Shown: positions 1-6,650, counted from the stretch's first letter. The stretch: DNA of 10,032 nt from an uncultured bacterium (GCA_905215655.1 CAJMQT010000071.1:1-10032); one strand, 5' to 3'. The notes: generated by a model from the sequence alone, not told the origin. Translations and numbers: made by a program.

Positions 1-60
1 GCACAGACATTTGGAACTCTCGTAACGAAAGCCTATGAATAATGCAGGTTAAAAGTTAAG

Positions 61-113
61 AATTAAGAAAGCATGCTTTGTGGTTAAAAGTCACAAGGCA
101 TGCTTTCTTAATT
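61..113. terminator. Large AT-rich hairpin downstream of the HAD gene (dispersed element, possible bidirectional terminator)
   Basis: Arms 61-82 and 92-113 form a 22-bp stem with one G-T type mismatch and a 9-base loop (83-91). The stem contains the perfect 12-bp palindrome AAAGCATGCTTT at 68-79. It lies 22 bases beyond the stop of the minus-strand HAD gene, and AT-rich sequence continues on both sides. It could therefore end transcription of that gene and of any plus-strand gene entering from the left. The left arm and its flank recur at 10003-10032 just after another gene, so this is probably a repeated genomic element rather than a unique terminator. The structure is seen directly; the terminator role is inferred from position. 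Confidence 0.6.
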
Positions 114-134
114 TTTAATTCTTAGCTCTTAATT

Positions 135-848
135 TCATAAACTCCATTCGTCCCTGAACGACGGCATGTCGGGGAAGATGACGTTGGCGCCCTCGTCGGA
201 GAGCATTTTGTCGGGCAGCGGACCGGTGTTTACGGCAACCGTGAAGATGTTTGCGGCAACGGCGGCGCGCACTCCCAACGGTGCGTTTTCTACTACGATT
301 CCTTCCCACGGCTTTATACCCGCTTTCTTCATGCCGCAGATATACGGCTCCGGGTCGGGCTTTCCGTGCGTCACGTCAAAGCTCGTAATCATCAGATCCT
401 TACTTATCAGACCGTGGAAGTCGTCTACCAATTTGTCCAAAAGCGTCCTTTGACCGCTTCCCGTCACAACAACGATTTTCAGTCCCGACGCCTTTATCTT
501 TTCCATCAGTTCCTCGACGCCTCTCATCTTCTTGGCTTTCGGGCAGAGAGAGAACAGCCGCGACTTCTCGGAGTACATCTCTGACGCCTCCTCATCGCTC
601 AGTTCTTTGTGCCATTGCTCGCGGGCGAGCAACTTGATGGTCTCCACTCCGCGCATGCCTTCATACTTATAAGCGTCCTCCGGTTTCATGTCGAGACCGT
701 AAGACGTCATCGCTTTGTGCCAGCTGACGGCGTGGTTGGGCATGCTGTCGTAAATAACGCCGTCCATATCAAAAAGCACGGCTTTGGGTTCAAACGCCTC
801 AAAGCCGTGTTTTTCCAAGTATATCTTTATTTCTTTTTCAAACATCAT
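135..848 (-). CDS. HAD-superfamily hydrolase (beta-phosphoglucomutase-like)
   Basis: This 237-residue cytosolic protein has the HAD Rossmannoid core with an inserted alpha-helical cap (about residues 37-110). Motif I is FDMDGVIYDS, with nucleophile Asp27 and general acid/base Asp29. Motif II is VVVTGSGQ with Thr129. Motif III is Lys163 in GKPDPEPY. Motif IV is VVENAPLGV around 185-193, where the usual Glu-Asp pair reads Glu187-Asn188. By family it should be a Mg-dependent phosphatase or phosphomutase acting on a small sugar phosphate; the substrate cannot be read from sequence. The start is Met-Met, so 848 or 845 are both possible. It follows pgi on the same strand after a 151-base gap holding a long hairpin, so it may be transcribed with pgi only partly. 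The context fits sugar-phosphate metabolism or repair. Confidence 0.88.
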   Translation of the reverse strand: MMFEKEIKIYLEKHGFEAFEPKAVLFDMDGVIYDSMPNHAVSWHKAMTSYGLDMKPEDAYKYEGMRGVETIKLLAREQWHKELSDEEASEMYSEKSRLFSLCPKAKKMRGVEELMEKIKASGLKIVVVTGSGQRTLLDKLVDDFHGLISKDLMITSFDVTHGKPDPEPYICGMKKAGIKPWEGIVVENAPLGVRAAVAANIFTVAVNTGPLPDKMLSDEGANVIFPDMPSFRDEWSL

Positions 849-854
849 TTAAAA

Positions 855-886
855 TTGAAAAGTTGAAAAGTTGAAAAATTGAAAGG
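855..886. repeat. Four tandem 8-base units (TTGAAAAG) upstream of the HAD gene
   Basis: Units begin at 855, 863, 871 and 879. The first two are exact TTGAAAAG; the third ends in A and the fourth reads TTGAAAGG. The tract begins 6 bases before the start codon of the minus-strand HAD gene, so on the mRNA it is a CUUUUCAA repeat in the 5' leader. No Shine-Dalgarno-like sequence is visible there. The copy number could vary by slippage, but that is inference. Confidence 0.7.
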
Positions 887-922
887 GTCAAAGGAAGTAC
901 GGAGGAAATAATTATAGATAAT

Positions 923-990
923 GAAAAAGTGAAAGAATGAAAGAGGTGACAGTCGTTTACTTTTTCACCTTTTCACTCTTTCACTTTTTC
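923..990. terminator. Long hairpin between pgi and the HAD gene
   Basis: Arms 923-949 and 965-990 pair over about 26 bp with one mismatch and a one-base indel, around a 15-base loop. The left arm is built of purine-rich units (GAAAAAGTGAAAG, then GAATGAAAG). The hairpin begins 10 bases past the pgi stop codon on the minus strand, the usual place for a 3'-end structure. It could terminate or attenuate transcription, or stabilise the pgi mRNA end. Both arms are AT-rich and no distinct U-run is separable from the stem. Confidence 0.6.
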
Positions 991-999
991 AATCTATGT

Positions 1000-2358
1000 T
1001 TATTTCTCTTTTGCCAAGCGCTCTTTTATTGCCTTGCTGTCAGCCTCGTAACCCGGCTTGTCAAGCAATGCAAACATGTTCTTCTTGTAAGCTTCAACGC
1101 CGGGCTGGTTGAACGGATTGACACCAAGAATGTTTCCGCTTATTCCGCAAGCTATTTCGAAGAAGTAAATAAGCTGTCCGATGTAGTACTCATTAAGCAC
1201 GGGAACGGATATTCTGATGTTAGGCACACCGCCGTCAACGTGTGCAAGGCGTGTTCCGAGCTCAGCCATCTTGTTCACTTCGTCAACTCTCTTGCCGGCG
1301 AGGAAGTTCAGTCCGTCGAGGTTCTCATCGTCGTTGGGGAACAAGAGCTTGTTATCCGGCTCCTCAATGCTTATCACCGTCTCATAGATAGTGCGCTCGC
1401 CCTGCTGTATCCACTGACCCATTGAGTGCAGATCGGTTGTGAAGTCGCATGATGCGGGGAAGATACCCTTGTTGTCTTTGCCCTCGCTTTCGCCGAAGAG
1501 TTGCTTCCACCATTCGCTTATGAAGTGAAGTTTCGGCTGGTAGTTGACCATGATTTCAATTTTCTTTCCTGCCTGAGCATAGAGTCCGTTGCGCACGGCT
1601 GCATAGATGGCGGCGGGGTTTTCTTCATACGGAGTGTCCTGTCCGCAGGTCTTCTCCATATCCGTTGCACCTGCAACAAGTTGTGCGATATCATATCCAG
1701 CGCAAGCAATCGGCAGCAGACCTACCGGAGTAAGCACAGAGAAACGTCCTCCGACATTGTCGGGGATGACGAAAGTCTTATATCCTTCTTTTGTCGCACA
1801 AGAGCGTGCCGCGCCTTTTGTAGCATCGGTAACGGCAACGATTACTTTCTTAGCCTCTTCTTTGCCGCGCTGCTCTTCGCATTGTTTTTTGAGCAGACGG
1901 AACGTCAGAGCGGTCTCGGTTGTCGTTCCGGATTTTGATATATTGATAACTCCGAATTTCTTTCCTTTGAGATATTCGGTCAGTTCGAACAAGTAGTCTT
2001 CACCTATGTTGTTGCCGGCAAATAGTATTGTCGGGTTCTTCGTATCGTTTTTCAGCCATGCGAAAGAGTTGCCGAGAGCCTCGATCACCGCACGGGCACC
2101 AAGGTAACTTCCACCTATTCCGGCAACAACGATTGCCTCGCAGTTCTCTCTAAGAACGTTCGCGCAGTCTTGAATTTCCTTCAAGAAGTCGGGAGTTATT
2201 GAAGAGGGGAGGTGCAACCAGCCGAGGAAATCGTTTCCGGGACATGAGCCGTCTTCAAGAGATGCGTGAGCGGCTTTTACCTTTGCTTCATAATCTTTTA
2301 CTGTTCCTTCTTTCAGGAACTGGACGGCTTTTGATACGTCTAACGTGATATTTTTCAT
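1000..2358 (-). CDS. pgi: Glucose-6-phosphate isomerase
   Basis: This cytosolic enzyme interconverts glucose 6-phosphate and fructose 6-phosphate in glycolysis and gluconeogenesis. The 452-residue length matches the short bacterial form (about 445-450) rather than the 550-residue enterobacterial form. Visible features are GIGGSYLGARA (80-90), the sugar-phosphate loop SKSGTTTET (141-149), the family signature DNVGGRFSVLTPVG (200-213), catalytic Glu290 in FGESEGK, His311 in LHSMGQ, and the second signature ending in Lys425 (GNILGVNPFNQPGVEAYK, 408-425). The start at 2358 gives an N-terminus of normal length and lies 21 bases after the gpsA stop, consistent with co-transcription. No residue expected for catalysis is missing. 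Confidence 0.97.
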   Translation of the reverse strand: MKNITLDVSKAVQFLKEGTVKDYEAKVKAAHASLEDGSCPGNDFLGWLHLPSSITPDFLKEIQDCANVLRENCEAIVVAGIGGSYLGARAVIEALGNSFAWLKNDTKNPTILFAGNNIGEDYLFELTEYLKGKKFGVINISKSGTTTETALTFRLLKKQCEEQRGKEEAKKVIVAVTDATKGAARSCATKEGYKTFVIPDNVGGRFSVLTPVGLLPIACAGYDIAQLVAGATDMEKTCGQDTPYEENPAAIYAAVRNGLYAQAGKKIEIMVNYQPKLHFISEWWKQLFGESEGKDNKGIFPASCDFTTDLHSMGQWIQQGERTIYETVISIEEPDNKLLFPNDDENLDGLNFLAGKRVDEVNKMAELGTRLAHVDGGVPNIRISVPVLNEYYIGQLIYFFEIACGISGNILGVNPFNQPGVEAYKKNMFALLDKPGYEADSKAIKERLAKEK

Positions 2359-2379
2359 TGTTTGTCGATTTTATGATCC

Positions 2380-3378
2380 TTATCTGAAAGAATCGGTTAA
2401 TAGTTTTATTTCGATTTGTGGTGAGATACGTTCGTAAAGGATGTTGTAGACGGCGTCAAGAATGGGCATGTTGACGTGGCAATGACGGTTGATTTCTTTC
2501 ATACATTTTGTTCCGAAGAAACCTTCCGCAATCATTTCCATCTCTATCTGCGCGCTCTTTATGCTGTAACCTTTGCCTATCATCGTGCCGAACGTGCGGT
2601 TGCGGGAGAAGTTTGAGTAGCCCGTAACAAGCAAATCGCCGAGATAAACGGAGTCTGTGATGTTGCGTTCGTCCAACGGATATACCGATTTAAGGAAGCG
2701 TGCCATCTCCTGAACGGCGTTCGACATGAGCACCGACTGGAAGTTGTCGCCGTATTTCAAGCCGCTGCATATTCCGGCGGCGATGGCATAAACGTTTTTC
2801 AGAACCGATGAATATTCGATGCCTATGACGTCGCAACTTGTCTTGGTCTTGATGTAATCGCTGGCAAGAATGTCTGCGAAGGCGTCAGCTTTGTCGCGGT
2901 CGCAACATCCGACGGTAAGGTATGACAGCCGTTCGAGCGCCACTTCCTCCGCGTGTGACGGTCCGCCGAGACATGCGAGGTTGGCGTAAGGCACGTCGTA
3001 GACGTTGTGAAAGTATTCCGAACATACAAGGTTCTCGTCCGGCACGATACCTTTTATCGCCGTAATGACGAACTTATCCTTAATTCGTGTCTTGAGTTTT
3101 TTGAGATGGTTTTTAAGATATGGCGACGGGGTGACGAACACCAACGTGTCATAAGCCTGCACTATTTTGTTTATGTCGCTTGAAAACTCTATTTCATCGA
3201 CATTAAAACGCACGCTCATAAGGTATGCCGGGTTGTGCCCGAGCCGCTTAAAGTCTTCTATGCGGTCGTCGCGGCGCATATACCAACCTATGTGGTGCGT
3301 GTGCCCCACAATTATTTTGGCAATAGCGGTAGCCCAGCTTCCGCCGCCGATAATCGCAATTCTTCCGCAATCGAACAT
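2380..3378 (-). CDS. gpsA: Glycerol-3-phosphate dehydrogenase [NAD(P)+]
   Basis: This cytosolic enzyme reduces dihydroxyacetone phosphate to sn-glycerol 3-phosphate, the backbone precursor of phospholipids. At 332 residues it has the normal GpsA length. The N-terminal Rossmann fold shows IAIIGGGSWATAIAK (7-21). Lys109 in AIKG and Lys194 in SVLKNVYAIAAG fit the active-site lysines. The family signature region GGPSHAEEVA lies at 138-147, and the C-terminal substrate motif is spread over GDLLVTGYSNFSRNRTFG (247-264). The residues before Lys194 read IEYSSVLKN, where many family members have VELGGALKN, a lineage-level variation without obvious effect. It lies between lysS (105-base gap) and pgi (21-base gap) on the same strand, a cluster I recognise from Bacteroidetes genomes. 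Confidence 0.96.
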   Translation of the reverse strand: MFDCGRIAIIGGGSWATAIAKIIVGHTHHIGWYMRRDDRIEDFKRLGHNPAYLMSVRFNVDEIEFSSDINKIVQAYDTLVFVTPSPYLKNHLKKLKTRIKDKFVITAIKGIVPDENLVCSEYFHNVYDVPYANLACLGGPSHAEEVALERLSYLTVGCCDRDKADAFADILASDYIKTKTSCDVIGIEYSSVLKNVYAIAAGICSGLKYGDNFQSVLMSNAVQEMARFLKSVYPLDERNITDSVYLGDLLVTGYSNFSRNRTFGTMIGKGYSIKSAQIEMEMIAEGFFGTKCMKEINRHCHVNMPILDAVYNILYERISPQIEIKLLTDSFR

Positions 3379-3421
3379 CTTTTGATATGAAGAATGAAGA
3401 GTGATTGATAATAGTGGGATG

Positions 3422-3472
3422 ACGGGACGCGCCGCCTTACACCGTAGTCGGCGATGTGACGGGGCGCCCCGT
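3422..3472. repeat. GC-rich palindromic element between lysS and gpsA
   Basis: A perfect 14-bp palindrome, ACGGGGCGCCCCGT, occupies 3459-3472. Its right half (GGCGCCCCGT, 3463-3472) can instead pair with 3422-3433 (ACGGG, then AC bulged, then GCGCC), and CGCCG near 3430 can pair with CGGCG near 3449. Two mutually exclusive folds are therefore possible. It fills much of the 105-base gap after the lysS stop, is much richer in GC than the other gaps, and has no following U-run on the minus strand, so a classical terminator is not supported. A REP-like dispersed palindrome or an mRNA processing/stability structure are alternatives. Confidence 0.6.
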
Positions 3473-3483
3473 GCCCGGTTTTA

Positions 3484-5226
3484 TCATTCCTGATTATCCG
3501 TTTTTGACTTCTCAATCCATTCGTTGAAGGTGTCTACCTTCGGATTGTCAAGTCCGAGTTTGTATTTCTTGTTTATTCCGCAAACGTCCATCTGCAACTT
3601 TTGCGCATTTACGTCTTTAATGTCCGAGACGAGGTTGTAGCCGCACTTGTTGAATACGGGCACCCATTCTTCCGGTACGCCTATTGCCGCCCATTCTGCC
3701 ACGGTGCTCTTCGGGGTCTTCTTTTCGGGCTTCATCTGCGGGAAGAGTAGTACTTCCTGAATTGCCACCTGACCTGTCATGAGCATTGCGAGGCGGTCGA
3801 TGCCGATGCCGATGCCGCTTGTAGGCGGCATGCCGTACTGCAAGGCGCGCAGGAAGTCTTGGTCAATAATCATCGCCTCGTCGTCGCCCTTGTCGGCAAG
3901 ACGCATCTGCTCTTTGAAACGTTCCTCCTGATCTATCGGGTCGTTAAGCTCGGAATATGCGTTGGCAAGCTCTTTTCCGTTGACCATCAGTTCGAAACGT
4001 TCGGTCAGTCCGGGCTTGCTGCGGTGCATCTTTGTCAGCGGTGACATCTCAACGGGGTAGTCCGTGATGAATGTGGGCTGAATGAATGTGCCCTCGCAGA
4101 ACTCTCCGAATATCTCGTCGATGAGCTTTCCTTTGCCCATCGTGTCGTCGATTTCCATCTCAAGTTTCTTGCAAACCTCTCTGATTTGTGCCTCGTCCAT
4201 GCCGTTGAGGTCGTAGCCTGTCTTTTCCTTGATGGCGTCGAGTATCGGCAGACGGCGGTAAGGAGCCTTGAAACTGATGGTCTTGCCATCCACGACACTT
4301 TCCGTCGAGCCGTTGACAGCTATGCAAATCTTTTCGAGAAGCTGTTCGGTGAACGACATCATCCAGTTGTAGTCCTTGTACTGAACGTAAAGTTCCATGC
4401 AGGTGAACTCCGGATTGTGTGTGCGGTCCATGCCTTCGTTGCGGAAGTTTTTGCCTATTTCGTAGACGCCTTCAAAGCCGCCGACTATCAGTCGTTTAAG
4501 ATACAGCTCGGTCGCTATGCGCATATACATGTCAACGTTCAGCGCGTTGAAGTGCGTGGTGAAAGGTCTTGCCGACGCTCCGCCTGCTATCGATTGCAGG
4601 ATAGGTGTCTCCACCTCCGTATATCCGGCGCCGTCGAGCACGTTACGCAGGGTCTTCAATACCTTTGAACGTTTCAGGAATGTCTCTTTCACGCCGTCGT
4701 TGACTACAAGGTCAACGTATCTGCGGCGGTAGCGCAGTTCGGGGTCTTCAAACTTGTCGTATGCCACTCCATCCTTGTATTTTACTATCGGGAGCGGTTT
4801 GAGGCTCTTTGCAAGAACGGTAATCTTCTGTGCATGCACGCTGATTTCGCCCGTCTGTGTCCTGAATACGAAGCCTTCAACGCCGACAAAGTCGCCGATA
4901 TCAAGCAGGCGTTTGAACACCTTATTATATAAATCCTTGTCGTCGCCGGGGCAGATGTCGTCCCTTGTGACGTACACTTGTATTCTTCCTTTCGAGTCTT
5001 GCAGCTCCATGAACGATGCCTTGCCCATCACGCGGCGGCTCATCATTCGTCCGGCTATGCAGACTTCGCGTTTTGTCTCGTCATCGCTGAACTCAGCCTT
5101 TATGTCGGTTGAGAAAGCATTGGTCGGATACTCGGCGGCGGGATACGGGTCAATGCCCATGTCGCGCAGTTCTTGCAGACTCTGTCGTCTGCCTATTTCC
5201 TGTTCACTCAGTTCTAAAACGTTCAT
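3484..5226 (-). CDS. lysS: Lysyl-tRNA synthetase, class II
   Basis: This cytosolic enzyme charges tRNA(Lys) with lysine. The 580 residues comprise a short N-terminal helix region, an OB-fold anticodon-binding domain (about 53-140), and a class II catalytic core (about 165-500). The core shows motif 1 around GYTEVETPIL (201-210), motif 2 around FRNEGMDRTHNPEFTCMELY (261-280) and motif 3 as GIGIGIDRLAMLMTG (471-485). HRSKPGLTERFEL and the ELANAYSELNDP segment (419-430) are typical LysRS active-site elements. After the core comes an extra stretch from about 505 to 580, containing GVPEEWVPVFNKCGY, which the usual 500-residue bacterial enzyme lacks. The start at 5226 gives a normal N-terminus. It is the first gene of the minus-strand cluster and sits after the window's only long gap, which should contain its promoter. 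Confidence 0.97.
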   Translation of the reverse strand: MNVLELSEQEIGRRQSLQELRDMGIDPYPAAEYPTNAFSTDIKAEFSDDETKREVCIAGRMMSRRVMGKASFMELQDSKGRIQVYVTRDDICPGDDKDLYNKVFKRLLDIGDFVGVEGFVFRTQTGEISVHAQKITVLAKSLKPLPIVKYKDGVAYDKFEDPELRYRRRYVDLVVNDGVKETFLKRSKVLKTLRNVLDGAGYTEVETPILQSIAGGASARPFTTHFNALNVDMYMRIATELYLKRLIVGGFEGVYEIGKNFRNEGMDRTHNPEFTCMELYVQYKDYNWMMSFTEQLLEKICIAVNGSTESVVDGKTISFKAPYRRLPILDAIKEKTGYDLNGMDEAQIREVCKKLEMEIDDTMGKGKLIDEIFGEFCEGTFIQPTFITDYPVEMSPLTKMHRSKPGLTERFELMVNGKELANAYSELNDPIDQEERFKEQMRLADKGDDEAMIIDQDFLRALQYGMPPTSGIGIGIDRLAMLMTGQVAIQEVLLFPQMKPEKKTPKSTVAEWAAIGVPEEWVPVFNKCGYNLVSDIKDVNAQKLQMDVCGINKKYKLGLDNPKVDTFNEWIEKSKTDNQE

Positions 5227-5324
5227 ATTTGGATATTCTTCTTTTTATGAATGTTAAGACGCCGCACGCCCGTATTGTCTGTTTCTGTTGTTTAATGTCT
5301 GTTGCGCGCACGGCTTATTCTTTG

Positions 5325-5332
5325 CAAAAATA
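5325..5332 (-). promoter_or_regulatory. Candidate Bacteroidetes -7 element for lysS
   Basis: On the minus strand this reads TATTTTTG, matching the Bacteroidetes consensus TAnnTTTG, about 100 bases before the lysS start codon. The expected -33 TTG is weak: the nearest triplet at 21 bases spacing is CTG (plus-strand 5354-5356). It is the best-placed match upstream of lysS that I found. A second match (TAATTTTG, 5620-5627) lies much further upstream and lacks a -33 partner at usual spacing. Confidence 0.35.
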
Positions 5333-5699
5333 CAAAGATTTTTTGTAAATAGGCAGTCTTCGTTGCAAATATTTTAGCAGTTGAGAAAGTTAAGGAAGTT
5401 AAAGCGGTCAATGCGTTGAATATTAAAGACAAAATATATGCTCTGTTCACGCCGGTTGATAAGGATATGACGCCAATCTTGTTTATGCTTGTCTGCGTAT
5501 TGACATTATGTAAACGGAAATGTGGTTTTTGCTTTCAAACTGATTTTCTTTAACCCTTTTATTTTGCGATATTTGAAAAATAAAAGTCGGAAGTGCACGG
5601 ATTTTGAAAATTTCGTGTGCAAAATTAAAAACCGTAATACCAGCAATTTAACATTGCGATGGCGCTAAGTGTGCAATAAAATATGACGGAACTGTCTGT

Positions 5700-5846
5700 A
5701 AAAGACGGTCTTTTGCAGACTGAGATGTGGCTTTTTATGCCGCAAAAGGTCATCTTTTTCGATGCAAAACACCGCCTTTTGTATTCTAAAAGGTAACCTT
5801 TTACAGTTTGAAAGCATGCTTTTTGACCGACAAAAGCATTCAAACG
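5700..5846. repeat. 22-bp periodic array of AAAA-N7-TTTT palindromes
   Basis: Seven consecutive 22-base units start at 5700, 5722, 5744, 5766, 5788, 5810 and 5832. Each has a 15-base core and a variable 7-base spacer. The cores are AAAAGACGGTCTTTT, GAGATGTGGCTTTTT, AAAAGGTCATCTTTT, AAAACACCGCCTTTT, AAAAGGTAACCTTTT, GAAAGCATGCTTTTT and AAAAGCATTCAAACG. Cores 1 and 5 are perfect 7-bp inverted repeats around one central base, core 6 contains a perfect 12-bp palindrome, core 3 has a single arm mismatch, and cores 2, 4 and 7 are degenerate. A possible half-unit with AAAA lies at 5678. The A and T tracts alternate every 11 bp. The spacers share no sequence. The array lies about 475 bases upstream of lysS and downstream of the cyclophilin terminator. 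It may be a multi-site protein-binding region, curved DNA, or a dispersed repeat. Confidence 0.75.
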
Positions 5847-5872
5847 GTGCTCCCGTCGCTCTCGTTTGACAA

Positions 5873-5913
5873 TAAATCCCGACATTTTTCAAGTGATAAA
5901 ATGTCAGGATTTA
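5873..5913 (-). terminator. Terminator-like hairpin after the cyclophilin gene
   Basis: Arms 5873-5888 and 5898-5913 form a 16-bp stem with a 9-base loop, starting 36 bases past the cyclophilin stop codon. The only imperfection is a C-A mismatch in a plus-strand RNA but a tolerated G-U pair in a minus-strand RNA, so the stem is complete only in the cyclophilin transcript. The stem is followed by a modest U-containing tract (AUUGUC), so termination may be partial. Confidence 0.6.
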
Positions 5914-5949
5914 ACCGAATTTGGTTTCTTTTTGATTTTTACGATTGCC

Positions 5950-6636
5950 TTATTTCACTATCGTGGCTTTCGTTATCCGTATGTCCTCTTTCGGTCTGTC
6001 GTTCTCGTCGGTGTCTGCCCATTGAATGGCGTTCACAACGTCCAGCCCCTCAATTACTTCGCCGAATACGGTGTACTGACCGTCAAGGTGCGGCGTTCCG
6101 CCCTTCGCCTTGTAAGCATCACGCACCTGTTCGGGCAGGCGTATCTTGCCTTCTGTACTGCTGTCGAGCCTCTGTTGCACCTTGTCAAGCATCTCGTCGT
6201 TGAAACGCCGACCGTAAACGATGTAGAATTGTGATGCCGACGACGCCATCTCCGGGTTCACGTTGTCGCCCTCGCGAGCCGCCGCCACGGCGCCACGCTT
6301 GTGGAACAGTTGCGGAAAACGTATCTCGGCGGGCACTTTGTAGCTCTCGGGCGAGTCGCCGAGCAGCTGTCCCGGTTGGGCATTGCGGCTGGCGCTGTCG
6401 CCCGTTTGTATCATGAAACTGCTTATTACGCGGTGAAACAACAGACCGTCGTAAAACCCTTCTTTTACAAGTCGTAAGAAGTTGTCTCTGTGTTGTGGCG
6501 TCTCGTTGTACAAGGCGATGCGTATGTAGCCTTTGTCGGTCTTCAAGAGTACTTCATGTCGCACGCTGTCAGGTGTTTGCGCGCTTACGCTTGATGAAAG
6601 GATGATGGTGAAAAGTAGTGTGAAAAATGTTCGCAT
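5950..6636 (-). CDS. Exported cyclophilin-type peptidyl-prolyl cis-trans isomerase
   Basis: This 228-residue protein should speed proline isomerisation during folding of exported proteins. Residues 1-19 (basic start, hydrophobic core, then SSSVSA before Gln20) look like a signal peptide, placing it in the periplasm. The cyclophilin fold shows LLFHRVISSFMIQTGD (65-80) with the catalytic Arg69, Phe74 and Gln77, then SASQFYIVYG (133-142) with Gln136, and HLDGQYTVFGEV (183-194). His183 stands where human cyclophilin A has the cyclosporin-contacting Trp121, as in many bacterial homologues. About 40 residues (142-182) are inserted before the last motif. An open frame runs upstream to 6666, but those codons fall partly in a repeat and would spoil the signal peptide, so 6636 is chosen. 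It follows the HD-domain gene by 136 bases with no clear promoter between. Confidence 0.92.
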   Translation of the reverse strand: MRTFFTLLFTIILSSSVSAQTPDSVRHEVLLKTDKGYIRIALYNETPQHRDNFLRLVKEGFYDGLLFHRVISSFMIQTGDSASRNAQPGQLLGDSPESYKVPAEIRFPQLFHKRGAVAAAREGDNVNPEMASSASQFYIVYGRRFNDEMLDKVQQRLDSSTEGKIRLPEQVRDAYKAKGGTPHLDGQYTVFGEVIEGLDVVNAIQWADTDENDRPKEDIRITKATIVK

Positions 6637-6650
6637 GATGGATAAAAAAT

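Larger units (their letters stand above)
5227..5949. other. 723-base intergenic region between the cyclophilin gene and lysS
   Basis: No convincing gene is seen here. From lysS upward it holds a candidate -7 element (5325-5332), a 9-base tandem pair AAGTTAAGG/AAGTTAAAG (5387-5404), and an AT-rich stretch to about 5590. Next comes a small hairpin with arms GTGCACG (5593-5599) and CGTGTGC (5614-5620), which includes two G-U pairs if read on the plus strand. The 22-bp periodic palindrome array (5700-5846) and a terminator-like hairpin (5873-5913) follow. Open frames at 5353-5553 (plus) and about 5625-5892 (minus) lack a credible start or any recognisable domain. Confidence 0.7.

Noticed and set aside
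1..42. 3' end of a plus-strand gene (frame ending in ...GTLVTKAYE, stop at 40-42)
   Set aside because: Only 13 codons are visible, and another frame (stop at 36-38) is equally open, so it cannot be chosen.
5353..5553. Plus-strand open frame of 66 codons in the long gap
   Set aside because: It has no start codon until 5468, partly consists of a 9-base tandem repeat, and shows no recognisable domain.
5700..5846. CRISPR array
   Set aside because: The 22-base period is too short, the repeated part is not conserved in sequence, the spacers are only 7 bases, and no cas gene is present.
5625..5892. Two overlapping minus-strand open frames of 75-86 codons
   Set aside because: They run through the palindrome array and the terminator hairpin; the translations are Cys/Lys/Arg-rich and low in plausibility.
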